Source of the DNA: Tenebrio molitor
Lineage: Eukaryota > Arthropoda > Insecta > Coleoptera > Tenebrionidae
Reading direction: 5' to 3'
Assembly (NCBI RefSeq): GCF_963966145.1
Contig: NC_091051.1
Coordinates: forward strand, 9,114,001 to 9,178,000
Length of the DNA: 64,000 nt
A program made the position numbers and the translations under genes. This document shows, piece after piece, positions 34,101-45,528 of this stretch (the first letter of the stretch is position 1; each line of letters opens with the position of its first letter). The notes beneath the pieces were generated by a model. That model was not told where the DNA came from, did not search any database, and was given only the letters and a program-made list of their open reading frames with translations.

Positions 34101-37100
34101 AAGCAAATAGTCTAAGTGTAATCTCTAATGCATTTGTTTAGTAATTGACGATAAAAAAACAGTTTTTCATTGTGCAGTAAATTGTAGACATTTTTTCCGA
34201 ACGGAAACTCCTAATTTTTATTTTATCTAGAAATAAATTTAAAATTTTGCATCTTAAAATGTTATACACAAGTTTCAGGACTTTTAACGCTTTCATCTTT
34301 GACAATGTGTTAATTAAATTTTACTCAACACAAATCTTTTTACTTATAGTACTTCTGTTTTACATAATACGAAAAGTATAAAACTCATCTTTCGTCGTTA
34401 AACAGAACGAATAAATTTGGTAATTATTATCAGTTAATTAGACTTAACAAAATTACCTTACAGTGATAAGAGAGCTATTAATATTTTATTTTTTATTATT
34501 TTCAACCACTTCGTAGAAAATACAATTTTTGGTTAGATATAATTTAGTTCGAAAGATATAACCCGAGAAACTCGGCAAATATTTTTCCTTGAAAATGTTG
34601 GTCCCCAAATTTGTTTTTTTATGGAATCGATATGATCGATCACGTTTAGATAAGCTAATTGTGTGTAATGAGTATGTTTGTAATTGAATGGAAGAATTAT
34701 GTTAGGCGCCGATTACAATCGTGAAAACCTGTCAGGAGTTGTAATTTTATTAAATATAATTCCCTGCGTTGGCAGTTGCTCTTTATGCATTGTATTTTCA
34801 GGCTCGGATCGCTTTTCTTCAAGGCGAAAGGAAAGGCCAGGAAAATCTCAAGAACGATTTAGTTCGACGCATAAAAATGTTAGAATATGCTCTGAAGCAG
34901 GAACGAGGGAAATTTCATAAATTAAAATATGGCACAGAACTGCAACAAGGTGACATGAAACCTCCCATCATAGATGAAGCCTGCGAGTCTCAGATGGATA
35001 TAGATCAGTCGTACGTCGCCGTATCTAATTCGACATGGAAACAGGGCCGACAATTACTTAGGCAGTATTTACAAGAAATCGGGTATACAGATAGAATTAT
35101 CGATGTCAGATCGACACGTGTGAGGGCACTATTGGGTTTGAATAACAACACCGAACCTGAAGAAAATCACAATGGGAGTTCTGTTAACGGCAACGAATCC
35201 AATAAACGCGCCAGCGAAACACAGGGTAAGGTTTCATAACAGCAAGGTTGTATAATTTGTTATTTTCTATTAAAATTAGCAACTGAAATCCATTGGAAAT
35301 TGCACTTTTTCAATATTCACAGTATCGTATTAAGTGATTACAGATATCTTATCTCATCATGTAATTGCTTATGTAGAATAATTTCTTGCCGATATCAAGT
35401 GCAAAGCTTATTTGCTGCAGTGTTCTGATATTAAAATGACGGAGTTTTTTTTTAATATCAGGTAGAAGAACACCGGCCAAAAAGCCTCAACCTAGCTCGC
35501 TAGCCGAAGCGATGATGTTGGACACCGAGGCTGCAGTCATGGCGAACTTGGATTTCCTGTCCAATGCAGATGTTGATATGGAAGACGATGACGACATGAG
35601 TGACGACGTCGATATTGAACCTACCGATGAACTGGACGACGATGTGAAAGTAGTCAAACGAAAAGGTAATTTGCATCGCTTTTGTCCCGTCCCGTTTGTT
35701 TACGATTTTATTTTTTTTGTTAGGAAAACTGGACAGTTTAGGTGATGATGTAGACGCCGAAGCTATGGAAGTTTTAAATGAGCTCAATCTGTTGTCTGAA
35801 TCAGGAGAGAGACAAGAATTTAAGAATGAACATAGCGAGTGGAAAAAAGGTGGGTGATTTTTGTGCAGGTTCATGTTTCTTTTAACAAATTCTCGTCGTT
35901 ACGTATAAATTAACGTAAAGCAATCCTAAGTATTCTCGAAACATATCAAAGGGAGGAGATTCGGATATGAAAATGTTGAAAATAAATATTTCAAATTTAA
36001 ATTATCGTTCGCATTACCGTTGTACAAAGTGTCTCGTTCGATTTTGATTCAGGGATTACTTTATATGAAAGTTTCCTTTAAGGAAGTTCTGCGTAACAGG
36101 ACTGACATACGTGTGGCGCACGTTGAATTATTGAAATATTGATTATCATATTTAACGTGTAGGAAGAGTTTGATTTTTAGTTTAATACGATGCTTTAATA
36201 AATATTTTTCGAAAAAAGAATCAGATTTTTACCTGTAAAGCTTGTTTGACACGATACTAAATTTTTGAGAAAATTTACTAGTAAATGAGAGAGGACCAAT
36301 GAACGATCAGGATCTGACAAGACAGACTATGATCCTGATCGTTCATTGGTCCTGTCGAGGGTCTCTCTCATTTTCTAACAAATTTACTACGAAATTTAGC
36401 ATCGTGTCAAACAAGCTTAAGAAACGAAAAAGTAAATTCGCTTTGGTAAAATTTATCAAAATATAAATACATAAACAGTTTTCTTAAAACTGTCAATCTG
36501 TTGATTACTTATTGTAAAAAAAAAACATTACATATATATATTTTTTTTAAATGATTATTTGTTTAAAATAATATTTCACCAAGGGCCATCTAATTATTTA
36601 TTAATCTATCGCATTAAAACTTACTCTTAATAGTAGAAAATGTATAAAACTTTGTAATTTCCAATAGATACACTAGATAGTTGATTTCGACAATCTGTAT
36701 TGAGTATAATCGAATCTTTTTTTATAGTACCTATATTATAAAAGTGTTTGTATATGTCGTGTAAGTTCCCCAATCTTCTAATAAATTTTTTTACAAGTGT
36801 CGTTATTTTCATTGGATTTGCAATTATGTAGGTACATTCGTTTCACCTTGTAATTTATTTTTACATATATTTTTTCTTTTTGGAAAGTAAATATATAATA
36901 TTGATGTAATGTTAGAAATAAAGTGATGTGTGATAATCTATTAAATGTGTCACATTAATTATTTGAAAATTTTCTCCGTGGATAATAGGCGTTACACAAC
37001 AAATAGTGAAACTGTCTCGACAGTTGTATGCATTCATACCTAGAGAATGATGACATGACAGTTTTCCACTGCTCTGTTTCTAAAACAAAACAACGAAGAA

Positions 37101-38772
37101 ATTGTTCGTTTGCAAATTTTCACATTCTGCCTCTCAAATGTGTGACAGTTTGTTAACTTGGTTTAGGTGGTAGACAGGAGGTACCGATGATACTTTGAAA
37201 CAATGAACCTTTTTTAATACCAATAACAATTACTTGTGTGGGAGATGCAGTTTATTAGTCATTCTGCAACGTTAAGAATTTGTCAGACATCTATTAACAT
37301 GTGATGTTTTCAGGTTTCCAAAGCGGGGTGCCGAAGAGACCGCTCGGCTTAAACGACGATGATAACATCGATTCGGCATTAGGTCTAGGTGAATTAGCTC
37401 AGCTCACGGTTAACAATGATGCCGAGACCACGTACGACATAGCCAGTAGTAAAGAGGCATTTAGGAAAACGTGGAACGCCAAATACACGCTTAGGAGTCA
37501 TTTTGACGGCGTTAGAGCATTAGCTTTCCATCCGAACGAACCCGTGCTCATCACAGCCAGCGAGGACCACACTTTGAAGCTGTGGAATCTACAGAAAACG
37601 GTGCCCGCCAAGAAATCGGCGTCTCTGGACGTCGAACCTTTGTATACTTTCAGGTAAGTTAAAAAATCCACCGCAGAAACATGCTAACAGTTATGAAACG
37701 TGCAGGAGTCACACTGGACCAGTGCTTTGTTTGGCGATTTCCGGAAGTGGCGAGCACTGCTACTCCGGTGGCTTAGACGGTGTGATAAACTGTTGGAACA
37801 TACCCAATTCCAACATAGATCCTTACGATTTGTTTGAACCCGACGTTTTAAACACAGCATTGCAAGGACATTCTGATGCCGTTTGGGGGCTGTCTGTTTT
37901 AAATTCCAAACAGCACTTGCTATCCTGTTCAGCCGATGGGACAGTCAAGATGTGGGCACCGCACAGCAAGGTTTGTGTTTCGCCAATCGTCGATAATGTC
38001 GATTGTATTTTTTGTTTGTTCAGGTTCAATTGTTAAACACATTCACATCTGAACAGGATGGGATACCTTCTAGTGTAGATTTTGTCAGAGACGAACCAAA
38101 TCGTATTGTGGCAGCATTTGCCAGTTCTCACTGTATAGTTTTTGATTCTGAAACTGCCAAGCCGATCATGCGGCTCGAATCCAGTCAAGAAAGTGTTAAT
38201 CTTAATAATAAGCAGATAAATAAAATAGTTTGCCATCCGACTTTGCCGTTGACGATCACAGCACACGAGGACAGACACGTCAGATTCTGGGATAATCACA
38301 CGGGAAAAATGGTCCATTCGATGGTTGCTCACTTGGATGCGGTCACGAGTTTGGCTGTAGATCCCAATGGATTGTATTTGTTATCAGGTATTGTTCATCA
38401 GCTTTTAATTATCAATTTAACGGAAACTTTTTCGCTAAAATTTGGTTTTTCAAAGTTGAATTAATTCATTTAGATCAACTATCTTTGGGTTCAAACCTGC
38501 ACACTCAACTGCATCTCGATAATGTGAGGTGATTATAGAAGACAGTGATGGTTCAGGTTTGAATTGCAGGAGGTGTATTTACTACTGTCACTGTTTCAGG
38601 CTCACACGACTGTTCGATAAGGTTGTGGCACTTGGACAATAAAACGTGTGTCCAAGAGATAACTGCACACAGAAAGAAGTTCCACGAAAGCATTCTTGAC
38701 GTCGCTTTCCATCCAACAAGACCATACATTGCTAGTGCGGGCGCAGATGGACTGGCTAAAGTGTTTGTGTGA
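25128..38772 (+). CDS. Cka: Striatin family scaffold of the STRIPAK complex
   Basis: Striatins are the PP2A regulatory B''' subunits that organise STRIPAK; the fly member is Cka. Exons: 25128-25358, 34802-35225, 35462-35665, 35724-35849, 37314-37653, 37706-37970, 38024-38387, 38600-38772 (TGA). Phases agree and give 708 residues. The start is the first ATG after an in-frame stop at 25095. Residues 46-77 hold the caveolin-binding segment [20 protein letters not shown]; then comes the coiled coil ([34 protein letters not shown]), then [19 protein letters not shown]. Residues 219-330 are very acidic. From about residue 385 there are WD40 repeats ([70 protein letters not shown]) ending in [10 protein letters not shown]. 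The basic linker of vertebrate striatins (KLKEQYKKERKGKK and what follows) was not found. Intron 1 is 9.4 kb and rich in transposons. Confidence 0.95.
28794..29879. mobile_element. 1086-bp TIR transposon, TA target, non-autonomous
   Basis: Ends AAGTCCATTCACGTTGGATT (left) and its exact complement at the right (AATCCAACGTGAATGGACTT) are flanked by TA on both sides (28792-28793, 29880-29881). No transposase frame inside. A solo copy of the same end is at 41976. Confidence 0.85.
29896..30293. mobile_element. About 400-bp TIR element, AACTCCCGCACTGTCA ends
   Basis: AACTCCCGCACTGTCA at the left reappears inverted (TGACAGTGCGGGAGTT) at the right. TA precedes it; the right flank lacks a clear TA. 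The 72-codon frame across it shows no known domain. Confidence 0.72.
30314..30610. mobile_element. 297-bp TIR element, CAGGGTG-type ends
   Basis: The left end CAGGGTGATTCCAAGTTTTA and the inverted right end CCGGGTGAGTGAAGTTTTAC agree over about 22 positions with indels. TA flanks both ends (30312-30313, 30611-30612). Confidence 0.68.
30657..31668. mobile_element. 1012-bp TIR transposon, non-autonomous
   Basis: The left end CAGGGTGGTCCAACACTTAC and the inverted right end CAGAGTGGTCCAACACTTAC continue through CATTTTTG[CT]GATTAC, about 34 bp. TA on both sides. It contains only short frames and no DDE transposase. Confidence 0.87.
31673..31876. mobile_element. 204-bp MITE adjoining the previous element
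   Basis: The left end CAGGGTGTATCTAAGATGCG and the inverted right end CCTAATGTATCTAAAATACC both continue into GTGTTAATTTTAAC. TA flanks both sides; only TATA separates it from the element on the left. Confidence 0.78.
32098..32575. mobile_element. Degraded TIR element
   Basis: The left part (CCGGGTGTTATGC, then AAGTCCGTGTAATAAATTTA and ACCAATAG) is mirrored on the right by TAAATTTATTACGTGGACTT preceded by CTGTTGGTGG. Arms of about 55 bp are recognisable; the right terminus itself is lost or diverged, so that boundary is approximate. Confidence 0.6.
36237..36419. mobile_element. Foldback MITE with arms of about 80 bp in striatin intron 4
   Basis: AAGCTTGTTTGACACGAT opens the left arm; GACCAATGAACGATCAGGAT ends it, and the complement of both appears in mirror order on the right (ATCCTGATCGTTCATTGGTC ... 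ATCGTGTCAAACAAGCTT). One small indel interrupts the stem; the loop is about 16 bases. Transcribed with striatin, it would make a long hairpin RNA. Confidence 0.85.
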
Positions 38773-41026
38773 AGTATAATTGGTAAAGAAATAAATTAAA
38801 AGGCATCACTTCAGCGTTAAATGAATTCTGTCAATCAATAATTTCACTGGCTTTACTATTTGTGTAGGTTAGGTGTACATAATGGTATTTCCGAATTGTT
38901 TGTATATATATTCAAAAATTTCGCTTACACAGACTGCTTTTTATTGTTTTTTTTAATGTACATATTATGTTTTTGTGTTTATTTATTTAATATTTTTCCA
39001 TTACTTATATCTCGTAGGCACAAACCTAACTAGGTAAATAATGAATTAAAACAGTGATGAACGAAACTAATTGTTATGTACATTTCTCCTACACTTTGAG
39101 CATATTTCCGCTCATTGTGAAAGATGTTTGATGTCAGACTAGCGATTAATGAAAACAGTTAACGAAGAACGGTTTTGTTGAATCGTTAGTTGTAGGATAG
39201 TAATTGTTACAGACTGTAAGTTAATAAATTTTACTAGAAATCGCCACTTTCGTTGGAGAACTTTTTATTCAATTTCTAAAATTAAATATCGTGCCGTAAT
39301 CGTGGTGCAATCTATGCTATGACAGCAGCTCTATATTGATAGGATTAATTGTTAAGATGGTGCAGAATAGTCGAATTGATTTTGACGTCGTGAGATGAAC
39401 AACTGATGGGCGAAACAGACGTTTCAATTCTGACTCGGTAATTTTACGAGTTTTTACAGATGTGTCATGTATGAGACTTTCGTGATGCATGGCCAAGTGC
39501 AGGTGTAACAGCCTGATACTCTAGTATAATTGATTGATTGTCACATTAAACCACCGAAGTTTTGGAGCAATATTCCCAAAGTGTAAGGTAATACATTTTT
39601 ATCCTCAATTTTTGTGATAATTAAGATTCAATTCCAATTTGATATTAAAATTGTCAGAATTTAACAGGATGAAGTTATCGGAGAACATTCGTTCCGTGGA
39701 TATTATAGTTATACAACTTTTATATTAGTATTAATAATATATATAATTTTGTTTTATTATTTAAAACGAGTATAATTTATCACATGTATTTTAAGTTTAA
39801 TATAGTCCTCAATACATATAGCTAAAGAAACGTAACGTTAGAGTAGCAGTTAACAATAGTAAGTGATAATAAATATAATTGTGAATGTATAAAAATGTAT
39901 TTAAATTATATTATAGGGTAATATTTACAAAACTGGTCTCTCTATTAGTTTTCATTTGATTTTTCTAAAGTCAATAATGTATATATTAGCCGTAGCTGTA
40001 ATCAGTTTTTGGTTTTGATAGCGAAATGTTCGTGTTTACGTGAAGTGTAATTTTTATAGCCAATACTATTTATTTTGTATACAAGTCTAAACTATTTTAA
40101 ATGCTTCAAGGCAGTATGATCGATGTTGACTATTGTTTCTCCAACATTGTACAAACTCATGGGATCTATCTATACCTATAAACCATCATCTTGTTCTATT
40201 TTATAACGAAATTTCATGTTTGCTATGTAAAAATGACCTATATGGTTTATAAAACTTTTTTAAACTGGCTACAAACGGTATCGTTAAAGAAACCATGGAA
40301 TCATGAGATATGAAGAGTGTATGACTTAATGTATAAAACAATAAATTGTAAATATTACAACTGTGTTTTCATATCCGATAATTCATCGACATTGTGCTAA
40401 ACCAAAACACGCATCAAAGTTCACTCGTATTTTTTGTTATTAATTTACTATAGTTATGTTGGCAGTTTCATTTAACTGCGTAATCAACAAGTAATAAAGC
40501 GTAGATTGTTTGGATAACCATCAAATGGATCTCCAAATGTTTCATTAATGACTAATAATTTACATTTGGGTTTATTAATCAACCTTTGTCTTAATATGAT
40601 ATACAGGATGTTTTCGAAGTTGAAGCGTTCCTTTTAACATGTGATAGTATGCGTTGTTCTAAAGAGTTTTAGCCAAAATCACCTTAGTAAAATGTGTACG
40701 GCCATGAAGATACATACAATAAGTTAATTTTTTTGAAACAGGTCCTACTCAAATTTGCGCTGATTTGTTTGAAATTAGAATTGACTTAAAAAAATCAAAT
40801 GAGCATGGACGTTAATCAAAAATACTGTCAGAGTTTGTCATCTAATTAGTCGGAATGGCTTTATCGTTACGAAAATAATGAGCTCACAAATATGTTGCTA
40901 ATGTATGGGCAACGTTATCACGTTATTAGAATGCAGCTGCGGCGTCCAGAGAGTACGCAGAGCAATCTCCAGAAAGACACCATCCTGGGATTCCTGGGCC
41001 ACGTCAGTTATTAATCTACGATTCTA

Positions 41027-41263
41027 CGGGGTGATCAAGAAGGACTGTTTAAGTTGGTAACATTGGATCGTGTTTTAAATCGTATAACAGGAGTAACTTC
41101 CGGTTGTTGGTGGCTTGTCGTTATTAATGATAATGATATACCTATATCAGATATTTGTCAAATAAACCAATAAAACATATCCAGTTGCAGTGTTATAAAT
41201 AACCGAATTAAAAAATTTTCTTAATTGTACTACCAACTTAAACAGTCCTTCTTGATCACCCGG
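41027..41263. mobile_element. 237-bp MITE, second copy of the 14253 family
   Basis: The ends CGGGGTGATCAAGAAGGACT and CCGGGTGATCAAGAAGGACT (inverted) are identical to the 14253-14478 copy, and most of the interior matches too. TA on both sides. Confidence 0.88.
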
Positions 41264-41268
41264 TAGTA

Positions 41269-41477
41269 CGGTCGGTGGACAAATAAAACTGGGACACTTA
41301 AAATTTAATCTATGTAAATCAGACCATTAAATTGTCAATATATTTGTCAGTATCTATAGAATATGTCATACGAAAGTTAACCTATTTGTGACAAAGCCGT
41401 ATTTAAACGATGCAAATTTGTAAATTTTGACTTATGTGATTGTCATTTTTGTCCCAGTTTTATTTGTCCATCGACTG
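41269..41477. mobile_element. 209-bp MITE, CAGTCG(A/G)TGGAC ends
   Basis: Left CGGTCGGTGGACAAATAAAA and inverted right CAGTCGATGGACAAATAAAA, both followed by CTGGGACA, with TA on each side. Only five bases separate it from the element on its left. Confidence 0.87.
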
Positions 41478-41490
41478 TACCACTCTAGTA

Positions 41491-41855
41491 CAGTCGCGAT
41501 CAATAAATTTTGGACACTAGTGTCATCGTGCTGTCATACATTCTAAAACGACCTTTATGTATTAATAACCTTAATTTTTATTGTGTCAATTTTGAAAATG
41601 TGAATGTCAGATTTACCGACAAAACATTCAAGAAGTTTTAAAAATCAGACAAATGGAATAGAACGAGATTTTAAATAGAAAATAAATAAATAAAAACTAT
41701 AAACTTAATATTTTGTCATCGCTCATATTGACAAATTGTAGATAAATTTGACAACAATGTCATCATTCATGTGTGACAATTTCAATAAAGCAATATTTAG
41801 AGTAATTTTTTTATATGACAGAAAAATGATGTCCAAAATTTAATGAGCGCAATAG
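41491..41855. mobile_element. 365-bp TIR element
   Basis: Left CAGTCGCGATCAATAAATTT and inverted right CTATTGCGCTCATTAAATTT, both followed by TGGACA; TA flanks each side. Its ends resemble those of 16402-16956. Confidence 0.8.
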
Positions 41856-41975
41856 TACAGCGGAGAAATAGACACGACCGGACTCAAAATTTTAGAAATA
41901 AAAAATATACAGTCAATTATATCCGTTAATACAAACATTTTACTAAGAAGATTTAGTTAAGAATAATGTATAGTA

Positions 41976-42005
41976 AAGTCCATTCACGTTGGATTTTCCT
42001 CTCAA
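41976..42005 (+). mobile_element. Solo end of the 28794-29879 transposon family
   Basis: AAGTCCATTCACGTTGGATT followed by TTCCT, preceded by TA, matches the left end at 28794. No inverted partner was found downstream. Confidence 0.55.
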
Positions 42006-42682
42006 GAATTATGTAATCATGTTTTGTAAATAATGACATGCAGCTAACCAACATAATGTGATTTAGCAATGCTCAATCCAACCTATACGGTGTTTACCTA
42101 CATTATTGTTTTGACCGGTATTCTTCCGGAAGATGACAAGGGGTAAGTAACTCTTTGTGAATTATTTCATTTATTCGAAAGAAAAAGTTACACCATACAC
42201 GACAATGTAAATATGTCGCTAAAGGAACATTCGACTGACAAAACTAAAGATTCAAAACTTTCCTAGTCGTATTTAACAACCCGGCAAACTATGAAGATAA
42301 AACCGGAGCGTCTATAGAGTTCAAAAGTTCACCTCCAACTCGCTAAGATTCCCGAATTGTTGATCAATTTTAGAACAACGATTTCAATTTCAAATCAATT
42401 TTTTTCAAATAATACATTTTTTTCCCAAAATAGTTCTTTAAATGTTAGTTTACGTAAGAAATGGTGCCGCACAATTCTCACTTACGTAAGTAATTTTTAT
42501 CCCGGCGAAAAATTGTACCTACGCAACTTTAGTGCTAAAGATGACATAAACACAAAACGTATAATTTTATTAAAAAAAATTAATTTGAAATTATTATGGA
42601 CTTCATGAATTAAAACTTATAATAACAATAATCCCGACTACACATCATGGAGTTGATGTATTCTAAAATGTTAGATATTATA

Positions 42683-43403
42683 CAGGTGTTCCAAAAAAAA
42701 AAGACGAGTCCATAGCTCCCTTGTTTATCGGAGGATTTTAATTATCTATACACCAAATTAAATGGTTGTTAATAGGCTACAAAACAGCTTAATAAATTCA
42801 CGTATAGCTTCAAGGGCTTTAAGACTAAACTGTCAAAATATTTTTTTTCCAATGGGATTACATACTTTTTTTTAGTAATTCTGATAAGAGATTTTAATTC
42901 TGAAAACACCAATTGATCACAAGTATAACTTCACATAAAAAAATAACACTAACTTTTGAAACAAATGACGAGCAGTAAGCGAAAAGTTATCAAAATGCAT
43001 TGCGTTACAATGTAATAACCAAATTAAGGTAGCTGGAAAAACAAATGACAAATAATAACATGTGGGATTGCGCAGATATGCCGCCAATGTTTAGCGCAAA
43101 ATGGAACATAGACGATAGTAGCGTTTTTTTACATTTTTTTTCTGAATTTTTGGTATTTAAGTGTATACTTGTGATGCATTGTTGTTTTCAGTATAAAAAT
43201 CTCTCAGAATTACTAAAAAATATATGTAATCCCATTTGAAAAAAATATTTTGACAGTTTACCCTTGAAGCTCATGGGGCTATACTTGAATTTATTAAGCC
43301 ATTTTGTAGCCTATTAACAACCATTTAATTTGGTGTACAGATAATTAAAATCTTCCGATAAATAACGGAGTTATGGACTCGTCTTCTTTTTTGGGGACAC
43401 CTG
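42683..43403. mobile_element. 721-bp foldback transposon with arms of about 250 bp
   Basis: The two halves are inverted copies of each other: CAGGTGTTCC opens the left, GGGGACACCTG closes the right, and long shared blocks follow, such as GACGAGTCCATA, ACCAAATTAAATGGTTGTTA, ATAGGCTACAAAA, AAACTGTCAAAATATTTTTT and GGGATTACATA. TA on both sides. The middle of about 200 bp codes for nothing recognisable. Confidence 0.88.
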
Positions 43404-45346
43404 TATACAACGTGTCTCAGAAATAAGTACATTAATTTTAACTGGTAAAGGAACTCGTTATAATAGCAACCAATATGTTTAAATGTAGTTTTTTCCTAAA
43501 TCTTATCCAATTAAAATTATTGAAAGATTTGGCACACATTTCGTAGGATTATTTGTTTCGCTGATGCCGATAAGCGAAGAACAAAAAAACTAATGCAAGA
43601 AAACTTTCACTTGTTTTTTGCAACTAACAGCGGCTAACTGCTGCGCCCGTTGTTGTGACGTGACCTATAATGATAAGGATGGGGGAGAAAAAAGAGAATC
43701 ATATGGTAGATGTAGATATAAACTGAAAACAATTTTAATAGTAAATATTTTAAACTGACCCTAATGAATCGCCCCTATCAAAGATAATGCCAAAATGTCT
43801 CCTAAAATTAGTGTAGTAATCCGTAAAAATACTCATGAAGTAATCAGAATAATCACTAATCATTACAATAAGTGTTCAAAGGGACCGCCGTTATTGTTAC
43901 AATAATGAAGGCAGCATTCCTCTGTTATTGCGAATTGTTGTGACAGCATTTCCCACCTGTAATATACCAAGTCCTTCATGTACCCCCACAAGAATTCGCA
44001 CGGAAATTCTCTGGGCTCGAGGAGCACTCCCGCACGCTTTACCATACACTACACAATATCTGTGCATTCACTATTCGAAAATAAACGCGCAATTTTCACA
44101 AAATTTTAGCCCAAATCACAGAATTAACACAAACACCTGCCTTTCGGAGTGGTATAAAACTAACTAAAAATTTAATCCGCTTATGTCTACCTCGGCCGCA
44201 GAGCGAAAAAACTTTATTCTAAAAACACAATGTTTTGCGCAGATTTTACAAAAACTACCTATTATTTCACGGTCACTGTTATTGGGTTAAATAACTAGAA
44301 AATAGACAGCTCGTTAATTTATAAGGGGGTAAAATACTGAAAGGAAAATTATATTTCGGAAAAATGGTACATACAATTTTGTTGTTCTTGAACAGATCTG
44401 TCACTGAAAATCTATCGTTCGACAAAATACGATGTCAGCTGTTACAAATTTAATGGATGGCGTCTGATTTTTATTTTTGAAACACAAGGGATTAGTTTTA
44501 AAGCAAACTGCAACAGACGATAAAAACAGATTACATGCGATAATGTAAAACACACCAAAACGGGTCAGGTCAGGTCAATCCATTTAAAATATAACCACAA
44601 CAATAAAATGGTTAACGGATAACGAAGGGTTATTAATGAATAGGCATACCTACCTGTGCTATTATCGTCTGACTATGTGCAGATTACTCCTCAATGATTA
44701 AGAAATGATAACAATTACTTTGTAAAATTCTCTAATTACTTTAAAGTTAAGAAAATGTCACATTGTTAACGATGTTGATTAATGAAACCAGATAAAATAA
44801 AAAACTGTTAATTTATAACATGCGAGTAAAAAACTAAGGAAATTCCAACAATTTTATTTCATAATAATAAAATTTATAAATCATAAACAATAATACACTA
44901 CACTTGCTGCAACAATGCTGAAATGCAAAATATTGTTAGAAAGAATCCTTTTGTTATGCTTTTAGAGACTTATTGTTTATTTCTGTCATCACTGTGTCGG
45001 GACAACGAACATCATGAAGCTGTTTTCATTTTGATAATAAATATTATATAGCAACGACTGAAAATAAAATCTGGCAAATGGTGGACTCGTCAATGTCAAT
45101 TTGCTTCAATTTTCTCCTTTTTTCCTCCGCCAATAGAGCCAAAAGCGTCCTCCAAAGTCCCAAAAAACTTTCCTTAATTTTTCCTGTCAACAAAATGTTC
45201 GAAAAAGTAGTATATCTTAAAATCGTCGCGTATTGACTCTGAATAAATTTGGATGAATTCAAGTTTCGTCCATCGTAACAAATCTTTCATCCAATCAATG
45301 ACAATGATAATCTAAATTTGAATTAGAAGTCAGTTATGGAGGTGCT

Positions 45347-45528
45347 CAGTGGCGGCCCTGGGGTACAGCGAGAGGAGCGGCAGATGGGAAGGGGCGCCAA
45401 AATCCCATTTTAGAAAATGTTTGTATTTTATTCCCAGAAACTAAATCGTAATTGATTAGAAGTTGTCGATTAAAGGGCACCGAAAGACAATCTCGCCTTA
45501 CCCTGATAAAGGGCTAGGGCCGCCGCTG
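45347..45528. mobile_element. 182-bp hAT-like MITE with perfect 8-bp target duplication
   Basis: The ends CAGTGGCGGCCCTGGG and CTAGGGCCGCCGCTG are inverted repeats of the hAT type. GAGGTGCT is present as a direct repeat on both sides (45339-45346 and 45529-45536). It is GC-richer than its surroundings. Confidence 0.9.
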
